Shown: positions 13,136-25,200 of the stretch, one piece after another | Numbering within the stretch: the stretch's first letter is position 1 | How the letters are laid out: each line of letters begins with the position of its first letter | Source: Perca fluviatilis | Taxonomy: Eukaryota > Chordata > Actinopteri > Perciformes > Percidae | DNA length: 64,000 nucleotides | Reading direction: 5' to 3' | Assembly: GCF_010015445.1 (NCBI RefSeq) | Contig: NC_053121.1 | Coordinates: 31,195,934 to 31,259,933, forward strand | The notes under the pieces: generated by a model | The model's database searches: none | What the model was told of the DNA's origin: nothing | The model's input: only the letters and a program-made list of their open reading frames with translations | Program-made: the position numbers and the translations under genes

Positions 13136-15230
13136 CATACAGTCTATGGTAAGGACTGAATGATTTAGACACATTTGGTGGAAAGAAAATGACTGTTTGG
13201 AGCATACAGAGGGACAGTATATATAGTTTGAGACGTTTCTATGGAAGTTTTGTGAAAACTGGATCCCACTGGAATCAATTGCAACCAAAATAAATTCAAG
13301 AGGACCAGATTTGATTCATAATTCACACCAGCATTGGGATTAAAAATGTTTTTTGTCTTTCCAAGTCTGAACTTAATTCTAAATAAACAGCAGCCTGTCA
13401 TTATAGCCGATGTTTATATGAGATTTTCTAGAATGTACTTTTTGTCTCATCTATCTCTGCAGAAGAGAAAGCTCACATATTCAGCCAGTCAAAACCAGCA
13501 CTAGCAGCATGAACAGTAGCTATAATGCAATGTTTAAATAAATAAAAATACACACTTTTGCTTTGAATCGATTTTAACTGGCAAACTCAAATTGATGCTG
13601 TTGGCATAATGCAGGTGTCAGTCCTCTCTTCTATATGAGCGGTGTGTTTGCATATTTTGAACCAACTGAAGGGGAAAAAAATACATATCTTATGAGTACA
13701 AAGAAAACAATGTTATCTGGCAGACAGCAGGAAAGCCAAGCATAAAACAATCAATTAGGGGCAAAGTGCAGTCTGGGCTGCTCATATTCAGCTATATTTT
13801 TTACTATGTTCTTAGTCGGGGTGAACCCCACAGACAGTAAATTAAGGGAAAGAGTGCAGACAAATCCATGCAAATGCTAAGATAAGGTTACATGGACATG
13901 TACTTTAAAATGATGCTACAAAGCCAAATATTCCACTGAACCAAAAAAAGAAACTGATTGCAATTAATACGGCCACCTTGGTGAGAATAAAGTTCTGGTG
14001 CAGGCATTCATTACCCTGGGAAACCCCGCTGCTCATGGCCATCAAAATAGCTCATTTCTTGGCTATTCTGAAACCGAGCAGCCAAACTAAGATAGAGAAC
14101 TTCTGGATTCCTTGGGCGGGCAACTCCCTTCTAGTGAAACTGATGAGAAATTAATCTTGCCAGGTTCTGCTTTATCTTGAGCTCCCTGCAAAGCTTCATT
14201 AAATCTGCTGTAAAACCTCTACCTCGATTTAGTTCAGAGCTGAGAAGCTACTGGAGCTGGCCTCTGCTATGCATTTACATTTACATTAATCCACACATAC
14301 ATACATATACATAGATTAACATTTTCACAACTGTGCATGCATTTTGCTGAGAGAGCAGTTTACAATCAATGGAGAATCAGTGGAGACCTCTGAAACTAAG
14401 ATAGTGTCAACATGCCAAACAACAGGTTAGTTTAGAGGGGTTAAGGCCACAGCATCTTGACAAATAAATGTAATGGGCCTTTAAAATGACAGGTCCCAGC
14501 AGCAAGGGTGGTGAGGAGAGAATGAATGTGGGTGGAAACTAGCAGCAAGTGGGCTTTTCGTTCATGGAGAGGGATTAGACGCCTCTCACTAGAAACGGAG
14601 GTTGGATTCAATCCAGCCCTCTCTCCTTGCTGCTTTTCTCTCTTTCACCTCTCGTCTTTTTCTCCTCTCTTATCACTTTGTCTTTGATCTTTGTCTATCC
14701 TTTCTTTATCCTTCCTCGCTCTCATATCCCTGCATCCTCCACTGCTTCTTTTATTCCTTATGATTACAGCAGTGACAAGTTCATTCATTCATTTTTCAGA
14801 CATTAGGAGTTTTGGTCGTACAAACATTTCTCACAAGGCAGGACAAACCGTCTTCAGTTGAGTTAAGCCTCTTGATTTTTTTTCCGTTTCTTTGGTGATT
14901 TCAGAGAAAAATCTGCTATTCATTCATTTATTCACTCACATCGATTATCACACACATGCACTCTGTGTATGTGGCTTCAGTAGCAGCCTTCTCTTTCCTT
15001 TCTCACTCTGGGTTGCTCCACTGGTAGTTCTGGGTTTGCAGCAGTGTCTCCTATCAATTTAGGTTAATGTAAATTTAATTTGCATTGATGAACATGTTTC
15101 ATAGAAACATACTGCAGCTAGGATTACGCTTTGGTTGCTTCTGGCAACTAGCCCTTAGTAGAATTTCGGGTAAGGTTAGGTCTTAATTAAATATTGAAGA
15201 TTTAAAGCTGACCTGAAGCCCAAAGCCAAA

Positions 15231-15409
<179 letters not shown>

Positions 15410-17309
15410 AACTAGGTGAAAACAGTACACAAGTTCCAGCTTCTCCAAGGTAAGGATTTGCTGCTGTTCTTTGACGTTTTCATGTTTTTAGACAAAACAA
15501 GCAATATGAAGAAGTCAACTTAGGCTCTGGAAAGACTTTTTTCTGACATTTAGATGGTAAAATAATCTGCAGTTGTAGTCATAATATATACAGTATTTAC
15601 TTCAGGAAGAGACAGGGTTCAGGCTCAGGGGGTCTTTTAAAATGACACCAGAATACTTGTTCCACTGTTTATAAATGCTGGGATATATTTCCAAAAAGTG
15701 TCAAACTGTAATTTGCTATTGCTCTGTCTCTCTGTGCTTAAATTCTCCTCTTTTGGAGCTGATACCTTCTACTAAAACCTCGGCTTTTCAGCGAGGTCAG
15801 CACAAATCTGAGGCAGCATTTCTCAGATTTTGACATATTACTGCAATGTTTAGGCCTGAGGGCTTACTGTGCTGTTGGAGAGATCTTGTTTTCCATCAGA
15901 AAAAGTTTGTACCTTGTGGGGACAAAAGGAATGTACACCTTCACTACAAGGTCAGGGGCTTCTTTGAAACACACGCAAAGGGCCACTACAAGAAAAGGTG
16001 ATAGCTGGGCTCACCTCATCCTGAAAGACACAATAGTGACTGACATCAGCCATCCTGGGGTGGAGGAACCATCATACAGAAGCTGTAAAACTACAATGGG
16101 AGGTTGACCTATATAGTTAATTTGCTTTTCCCAAACTTGTTGGGAAATTCTGGCAGGAAAAGTGCAACACAACCTTCAGCTGTTCGCATAGAACAACTAT
16201 CAAACTGCCCTGCACCCGAACTGCACCTGCTCTAGCTCTGTAACAACCAGTACCAGCCTGTGGTTGTACCAGGAGGGTCAAGTGGGCAACTATCCAAGTG
16301 TGAGGAAGCCTGACTGAGAAATAAAACACCCTTTCAGTCAAATAATCCTGCATTAATAAATGTTTAAATAAAGGCAATTAGACACAACTGCTTTAAAAGA
16401 TAAGCTCCCCTCTTCCTAAACAGCAATAATACTAGGTGAAGTATAAGCCTGGAGCGTCCTTCTATTAATACAAATCTCATGCTTTGAGTAATAGGCAGGG
16501 ATCATAAGTCGGTTTTGTGTCGAATTAAAACAATTAGTGTCAACTACTGTTTGTCTGTAGGATATGTTCTTCCTTCAGAAAAAAGAAACACTGCATTGCA
16601 GAGGGAGAAGCCCTTGTGTCTTTTGCATCTTATTTTTGGAAACTGATTGCCTCTGAGAAGGCTTGCGGTCTCTGTCATCATTATAAGATGAGTCACAGCC
16701 AGCACTGCTCCAGGTGTCTGAAAGACAACAGAGACGTAGAGTATTTGATACGAGATAGATTTGTTTGGGTTGTTTTTCCATGAATTCCATTTTTTAAGTG
16801 GATTTAATGTAATTGAATTGTTATTGAAACACTATTTGCAAAAATAAAATTGTTGTAAAATCAGACACTATCCTTTATGAAATATTATTCTGTGTTTCCC
16901 CTACTACAGTTATATTTGGAGTGTGGCCCAGACCGCATTCATTCATTCATCTTTTATTATAAATAAATGTAAAATTATTAAGAAATAAAGTTGACATATT
17001 GTCCCTTAATCATGTATAGTTCAAGTATTGCATTTCTGAATGTTGTGGTGTTATTTCTGGATTGAAAAAAAAGTTTGATTGTTTATCTTTTCATAGTTTT
17101 GTATCTTTCGATGACCACACATCTTTCGTTTTAGTTGTCTAACTTTGCAATACAGAAAGATCAGACGCTGCCTCTGGACCCCCCGAGAAGCAAAGGTGGA
17201 CAGGATTTGACCCAGCTTGGCTGACCGAGAAAAAGTACAGTTCCTGGCTGGCTATTATTTAATTAAAATGTGATACATACAGATACATTCTGGGATAAAA
17301 GAACACTCT

Positions 17310-17830
17310 GGTTGGTTTACATTTATTTAAACCAATCACAATCGTCTTGGGCGGCGCTAAGCTTCGTCTGCAGCGACGGTGCCTCTGCAAAGTAGTCTCG
17401 GGAAGGAACTTGTTTTGGTGGAACATTTGCAACCCATAAAAGAAAATGCCACGCACCTGTACAGTATTAAATGAAGATAACGGTTCACACAATACAGGAA
17501 TGTGAGTTATTTAAATTAGCTGAATACATGGTTAAATGTAATTTGCTCTTACCAGTGTATCGCCGTGTGTACTCTGTCCATAGCAATTTCCACCAATCAG
17601 TCCCAAAACTTCCCAGTTAGAGAGCAAATGCGGAAAACATATTCTTTGTAAATCTTTACAATCATTCTCTGAAAGAACCAAGCAGGCCTGCCTCGTTGCA
17701 GGATCCAAATTTTCTTCAAAACCTGCCATTTTCAGCGTGTAGCTTGCTAGCTGGAAGGTTTTTTGTTTCCCGTAGTGAAGGGATTTTAAGAACGGCAACA
17801 CACAGAGAGCATAAGGTGAGAGGCAAATCC
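17310..17830. repeat. Mosaic teleost dispersed repeat
   Basis: The block AACCAATCACAATCGTCTTG followed by GGCGGCGCTAAGC and GGAAGGAACTTGTTTTGG is one I recall as a common percomorph repeat. A related AACCAATCAC plus CGGCGGCAC block occurs at 8808-8870. Ends are uncertain and there is no coding capacity. Confidence 0.45.
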
Positions 17831-18773
17831 TGATATTTATCCTAGAAATGTACTTCCATTGATCCAGACTAATTGTCAGGAAACTCCTACTTGCTCTTCT
17901 TACAACAGTCCAAACACAATCGCTTTCTACAAATCTAAATGATGATCTCTTATGATGCTACTGCCATTCTTACTTTTAAAGGCAAAGCTACTGGGTGCTC
18001 TTTGGGGCTTGTTGTAGGCATGCAGATTTGTACCATTACCTTTTTTCTAATGATGATATTTTTTTTTTATGCAGCAGATAGTTATTTCCTAAGATATAAT
18101 TTTAACTATGAGTTTCATGACTGAAGGAAACAGTCAAATAACAAATTTACAAGGACCTTTCCACCCAGAAAAACAGTTTCCTAAAGTAGAGTTTCACTGA
18201 GTTCTTCTGAGATCCAGAAGAAACCAGACTATCAACAACATGACCCTAACATGATGTCAGGCTAGGAATAAATAAAATAAGAGCTCCTTATCCTGTCAGA
18301 CTTGCCCCTGTCTAAACCCAGTGGGAAGAGATGAAGGGACACTGAAGTGTCAGAGTTTGGCTCTGGATTTCCTGACACCATCTTGTCAAAGATGACAACT
18401 TGCTGCTTCAGCTCAACAGTAATACTTTCTCACATTAACTACTGGCTATTGGCTGAGGTAGGTTTCCATACCAAGAAAATGACCATTAATTGGGTTGTAA
18501 AGTCAGAACCTTTGTGTCCACCACAAACAACATCAGAAAAATAACACTTACTAATGTAGCTGACATTTACCAGAGCAAAGTGTTTTCTTTTCCATTTTCA
18601 AGATACCACAATCCGCAAGACCAAATGATTTTAGTGATACCCTAGTGGTTTGATTTCTTATTTGCTGTGTGAGTAGATGTAATATATGCTAAAATGTATA
18701 CAATGTAGTTACGCACAGCAACAGCAGCAACAGATCTCTTTATGTTATGTTTGTTTTCTCTGTGTTGTTGCAG

Positions 18774-18832
18774 ATCTTATTGTCAAACTGGCAAAAGACA
18801 AGTTTGGAGCCATTCAGACTGAATACCAAAAG
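18774..18832 (+). CDS. prom1: prom1 exon 2 (59 nt)
   Basis: Starts after TTGTTGCAG and ends at AAAAG before GTAACT. It reads (D)LIVKLAKDKFGAIQTEYQK, matching the end of the first extracellular segment of prominin-1. Entry phase needs one base from the missing exon 1; exit is phase 0. The donor is followed within four bases by a TG tract of about 85 bp. Confidence 0.88.
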
Positions 18833-18857
18833 GTAACTGTGTGTGTGTGTGTGCGGT

Positions 18858-18924
<67 letters not shown>

Positions 18925-19177
18925 AAATTATTGTTTTGGTGTGCCCGACTTATTGCATTATGGTTTCTGATTGGATGCAGCAATTTATGATATAAATTAC
19001 TGAAGAAATGTACCTCTGAGGTAGTTACATTACATTACATTACATGTCATTTAGCTGACGATTTTATCCAAAGTGACTTCCAATTAAGTGCTTTCAACCC
19101 TGAAGATGCAAACTCAGTACAAGTAGTAAGTGTAAGTACATTAGCTTTAAATAAGCAAAACTACAAAGAGCTTCAAG

Positions 19178-19245
<68 letters not shown>

Positions 19246-22200
19246 ATATTTTTAGTTCCTGACTTCTCAGGTGTTAATAGCTTTTACAAGCCAAGGCAAG
19301 GCCATCTTTTTACTGGTGCCCTTGAAAGAAAATGGTAACTGCTTCTGGCACAACCTATGAATTTAGAGAGAGATACATCATTTTATTTTTTTTGAGGAGC
19401 AACTTTGATAACCAAAGATTTTTTTTAACTCTTTGACAGTCCCTGACATCTAAAAGTTCACTTTGTACCTTCCTCTCAATTATGGGAGAATGTGTTGCAT
19501 GTCTGTGTGCAGCGTTACAATATGCAACTATGTGGATATGCATGCCAGTTTTGAATCCTTTGATTTCTCTTTTATGTTGTTCTATTTCATCCATGTTTTT
19601 TGTTTTGTGGCTTTGCTCTTTCTTTGACGCTGCGTTGCCTTTGTCTTTTGCATGCCCTCTTCATCTGATCTGCTCTGATCTGGCCTCCCTCAGCCAGAGA
19701 ACATAGTGCTGACCCTTCAGGTAAAGTCTGCACACTGGACTTAGTGCGACCCATCCCCTGTCTTCTCATGCTCCACTGTCCCGAGTCATCAGGGTTGCAC
19801 AATTCCACCTAGAATTATAAACTTTGTGTTAAACTTTAGTTGACATATCACTACATCTTTGGTTTATTTCAACATCTTTATCATTTGACTATTCATAATT
19901 ATTTGTGCAGCCCTTCGACTCTCACCCAGCCTCCTATCCACCTCCAAGTTAGCTTTGCCAAAACTGTAGCTCCTGTCTCATTTAAGTCCTGATTAGTTTT
20001 TTTTCAGCTTCATGGAGAAACAACAATGCTGACTGGATAACAAAGTAAATGTTCTGGTGCTCTAGAATGTGTCATGGTCCTGACTCTTACGTTAAGCTTA
20101 TTGTAAAATAGTACCCTTTGGCTGCTGAGGACTTGTGTCCCTGTTTGGGAATGAAAAAAAACCCCAGCACATTCCCTTCACAGCCAAATCAAACCAAAGC
20201 AAAATATACCAATATGGGTTTGGCAAGTTATACTTAAAAGTCTTTTCTACTCAATTGGGGTTCATATGAACTTAATACCGTCTCGATTACATCATGGATG
20301 CAAGGACCAATGAATAAATGTATACCAGTTAAGAAACATAAATATTTAGACAGAATAGCTTTTTCTGCTGGTTTGCCGTCTAATTTGCTTCTCAGTAGTA
20401 TTTGCTCTGATATCGACCCAAACCACAGCAAAGTATACAGTATACAGTTAACTAATGTCAATATTAGTGCTGTACCGAATTTCTTTTTTTTTTTTACATT
20501 CACAGCTTCTAATGAGGTTTTCGAACAAAGCTTTGAATGTCTGTCATCATTTTTTATGATTTCATCACCCTAAAGGGGTTATTTAAATGTAATTCATGGT
20601 GACAGGTGCGTGCCTCCCTTTGTGTGCGGCAAGCGAGAGAGCAAATAAGTTTTTGACTGCAGTGAAAATAATTTTGAAAGGCTAAGCGCCAACAAATAGG
20701 GATTGAAGCAGAATATTTCATAAGATAAAAACATGTGAATTTAAAAAAATCGTACTTCTTTTTTTAATACATTTTGACTTGTGAACCTTACAATGCTCTG
20801 GAGTTATTGGAAATGTTTAGATCACACATGTCAGAATCAATCCTATGCAGCCACAACTGGAATCTAATTCTACAAATAGTATAATACTTATAATATTAGT
20901 GTAGCCTAATTTTTGAACAACGGTTTAAACAGAATGAATAGACCTGCAAAAATAAAAAGCTGTGCAGCATTCAAATTTTGATTTAGAAGCTTCAAAGTAT
21001 TCGGTACAGCCCAATGTCAATAGCCCAAAAGTGAAATGTTATCCAATGCCATCCTACTAGCTCTTATACTTTGATTGTTCTGTAAAATAAACCACCACAT
21101 CTTATCAAATCAATTCATATCAAAGCAAAAGTGTTTTTCTGTTTGTGGAATTTGCATTGACCTTGACTATCTCCTTTATGTCACCACCCAATAAATGCAA
21201 AGCAGAACAATCACGCCTTAATAGACCAAAAGTACAGCGGATCATTTTCCTGATTGTACAAGGTTAATCAGTGAAATGTCCTGGTGTAATCTTGGCTTGA
21301 ATAAAAGCCTTCCACACAGTGGATTTAAATAGTTTGTTGCAGTCTTCACTTTTGCTACCCAAATCATACAAGCTATCACCGAGAATATAATGTTTATCTT
21401 GTGGTTCCAGAATGGTATCCAATTCAATTTACTATCAAGCAACAGGATCTGAGCCACAATAATGAATCAAAACAGGAAGCGCTATAAAAGAACCCTGATG
21501 TTAATTTATTCACAGCGGCTTCTATAACTCAGGCATTTAGCTTACAGTCAGTGAGCAGTTTAGGGTAACAGCATCTTACTTGAGGACACTTCAGCGGGCC
21601 TTGTGGCTGCTGCTTTGATTTAAATCTGATTTCATGTTACAGAATTGCCTGTCTTAACCACTCAGACATGATGCCACCTCATCATCCAGTTTGTTCTCAT
21701 TGGATGGTCACCTTCTTCTTTTTGGCATTCGCCAAGACAAAGCTATAGTCCAAAAATAGTCAGAGCTGCAGGCCCTTGAAGAGTGCTTGTGGAAAAAACA
21801 AAAAAACATTTTGACCTTTTTTTTTTGGTAAAGATTCACCCAATAACAAGCAGAGCCCAGAAGCAGAATGACAATGAAAGCTTCATATTTGCAAAATGTC
21901 CTCAACAACTGGGTCGACATTGGTGTTTTAGATGACAGACCACACACACACTCTCACACATGCCAAGTGTCTCTCTTTTTTTTTCTTTGCCTAGAAAGCT
22001 CTCTCCGGTTCCCTCTTTATCTCTCGTCCACTGACCCTGAAATCATCCATGTTTTCATTCCTTAAGGTTAGAAAGGGTGTGGCCAGGAGCCTCTCACAGC
22101 CAAACACAAGCTTTTGGAGGTTGGATTATGCTCACCGCCTGAGACTTCTAAGCTTGCACAGAGATTTCCGAATGACCCAAGAAGAATACTCCTCTCTGAC

Positions 22201-25200
22201 GGGTTCAGAAGCCCCTTCTTTTCACCCTGCATGTTAAAAAGCAAAAAGCCGCAGGTCCCTGGAGAAGGCAGGGTCATTGACTTATGAAGACGATTAAGAT
22301 TAGTATGAATCAGCCAGGAGAGCAGTTTACCCATTCAAGAGCGGTGATAGCAGCCCTGCTTTGATCCTTTCTTAACGAGAAGCTATTGAACATCATTGTG
22401 ACAAGTTACATGCGGTGTGGGAATTGCCAATCCCCTATTCAATTTTGCCAATTTCTAAATCCCGTGCTGAGTGTGGTGTAGATAGGGGCAGATTAAGTAG
22501 GAGCAATGTGGTACATGACAAGAGAAGGGAAGCTCTACTGAGAACCTGCCAACAGCAGCAATTTAACTCTCTCAATATATCAAGGGGAATTTGTAAGAAA
22601 TCGTGTGGAGTCACCTTGAATATTTCTAATATTCAATCAAAGTCGAGGATTATTGAAGCTTTGTGATGAGGGATGTGCAGATTTTACAGCTGACTATTCA
22701 GAGACAATGCACCATCCTAACTCATACAGTACACAGTCTAAATACAGAGTTTTCATTATTATACGACAGTCAGCATTCTTATGCTCACTCCTGTGTTAAC
22801 AGGCTCAGCCCATGCATCTTAATCTTACTGGTCCTCGCCACAATTAATTAATTAATTACTAGCGCTCTAACTGTTTAACCTAAACAACTAGCCTCTAATC
22901 TTAACAATCTAACTGTTTACTGCAGATACTGTATATCTGCATTTCACAAGTGCACAATCGAAGACTTTTCATTCACAACTTTCCATTTTCTAGTTTGTCC
23001 AGTAAGGTTTTGATGTTTTTTCAAAGGTCCAAAGGTATACCACATGAAGATCTTCAATTTTTAGGCGTGAAGCTGGAGTTTTTCACCCAACAATATGTCA
23101 CTAAAATCCTATCTTGAACCAAGTGACAGAAATCTGGCAAGAATAATTAATAATTAAAAAATAAATTAATAATTGTGTTACACAGTTTCCAAATATCCCC
23201 AACTAATAAACTGGAACTGGTTAAGTGATGCACCTCATTTTTTTTTCTCAGAAACTAACACTTTCCCCAATAAAATTACAAATTTTGTTGATTTGATTTG
23301 TTGCCTTGTTTCAAGAAAAAAAAATCTAGATTTTAGTACTTCAAAGTACTTCAGTACTACTGCAGTTCACTCACTGCCTTGTAGTCTGATCCTAGTGAAG
23401 CAGGTTTCCCATCAGAAATGCTGTCTTTCCCCATCATTAGTGGGAAAAACTGCACCACAGGGCTACATGGATGGCTCTGACTCCTTTGAGTATTTCCCAT
23501 CATCCTTCATGTGTTGCTATCCTCTCAGTGCATATTGCGGTTCATTGAAAATTTATGTTAAAAACAACCTTTAGCTTACTGCTCTCTCACCAAGTCTCAA
23601 CCAGCTTTCAGTGGCGTACGTGAGAAATGTATTAAGAAAGAGTGTCTTGGCATTTATGTTGTGTAATTATGTAGTTAAGGAGTCGATCATTGAACTGACT
23701 TATAGTATTTAAGAATTAGAAAGAAAGGACTCTCCAGCAGTGAGTAGTGTTACACAATGTGTTTATTGTTTATCCACAAATCCCTTTTGGACAAAGAGTA
23801 GAGAGAGAATTTCCTGCAGTGGGATCCTACCAGATATTTTTAGATTTGTTGCTCATTTTATCCTCTGCCTTGTGTGTCCTTCCTTTTTCTCCTTTACTGC
23901 GTTATTAATCCCTCCTTTCTTCTCTCCCTCACTACCCAACTCATCTGCTCACCTCTCCCAATCCAATTCTGTTTTCCCTCAACAACCCCTATCCCATTTT
24001 CCCCCCTCGTTGTTTCATCTCCCTTTTTGTCTCTCCACCTCTGATCCACATTTTCTCTCTAAATATCATTTCCATGTCCACCTCCTTTCTCCATTATGTT
24101 TCCTAAATAAATTGTCCCTCATTCTTCATCTCGTTCCTCCCCCGCTGACCCCAGGCCATCTACTACGAGATAGGCTTCCTAGTATGTGCGGCAGTTGGCC
24201 TGCTGTTCGCCGTTTTGGTGCCGATAGCCGGCCTCTTCTTCTGCATGTGCCGCTGCTGTGACAACTGTGGTGGCGAGATGCACCAACGCCAGAGGAAGAA
24301 CGCAGACTGCCGGCGTGGCCTGCTGGGAACACTACTCTTCGCCACCTCACTGGTCATCACGTGAGTAGTATGACACATGCATACACACACGACAAACATA
24401 ATGATATTAGCTTGCAAGCAGACGTGTATTTTCTGGTGCAAACAGTGTGGGCAGACTTGTTTATGCATGCACACTGGAATGCAAGATACACCTCTGTCTT
24501 TCTGTGTTTTATAGTGTTGTACTCACACATTCAGGCAAAAACGCACTGTACACACATGCACCTCTGGTCATCTTGTGAGTCTGTTACACACACAAACACA
24601 CACGGTCATCAGCTTTCTCCATCCCCCATGCTGTTTGCTATATATAGTAAATTCCTACTGTGAATACTGTATGTGGCAGCACCCTTCATACTTGTGTTCA
24701 GCACTGGTCCTTATAATCTGCAAGGGATTCACAATGAAAGCTTGCATGTTGTGGGACATTCAGTCATGTCAACGCACAGCTAAGATAGTAATAAATCAAA
24801 GACAAACAAATCCATAACATACCTTGGAATTTGATCACAATTATTTTAAATGTTTAGATTGGTATCATATGCTTTATATGGTTGTCACCTCTACACTTTA
24901 CTATTCTCCTTGGCTTTCTTGTATAGTAATTATAATACCTACAGTTCTGCATCTGCCTTCAGGGTTTATTATATTACTGCTCCAGCTGTCATTTCCCCAT
25001 TTAACATGCACATTTTAGGCATTTGGCTGATGATTTTATCCAGTAGGAAATGCAGTGAATCTAGCACTAGAATTGATTCCTACATTGCCAATTTTTTTCG
25101 AACTGTAGTAACTGTGATTAGTTGTTGTAGTTTAATAGATAGTACCTTCAGCTAGTTTTGGCCTGGTGTGGTTCTCCTTCTACAGTGCATGCTCAGATAA

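Larger units (their letters stand above)
18833..19693 (+). other. Intron 2: simple repeats and a teleost repeat
   Basis: It contains the TG tract, a TTACA-type pentamer run near 19026, and a common fish repeat (GTCATTTAGCTGACGATTTT and on to CCAAAGTGACTTCC, 19045-19140). A poly(A) run passes into an alternating TA tract (about 19177-19250). A pyrimidine-rich stretch with TGCATG at 19649-19654 precedes exon 3. Confidence 0.8.

Noticed and set aside
12801..13205. Minus-strand frame of 134 codons
   Set aside because: It includes a poly(TH) stretch from the microsatellite and a dispersed repeat; no protein similarity recognised.
23740..24261. Open frame of 173 codons upstream of exon 4
   Set aside because: It is open because the DNA is C/T-rich. 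It runs into exon 4 in a different frame from the prominin coding frame and has low-complexity Ser/Pro/Phe composition.
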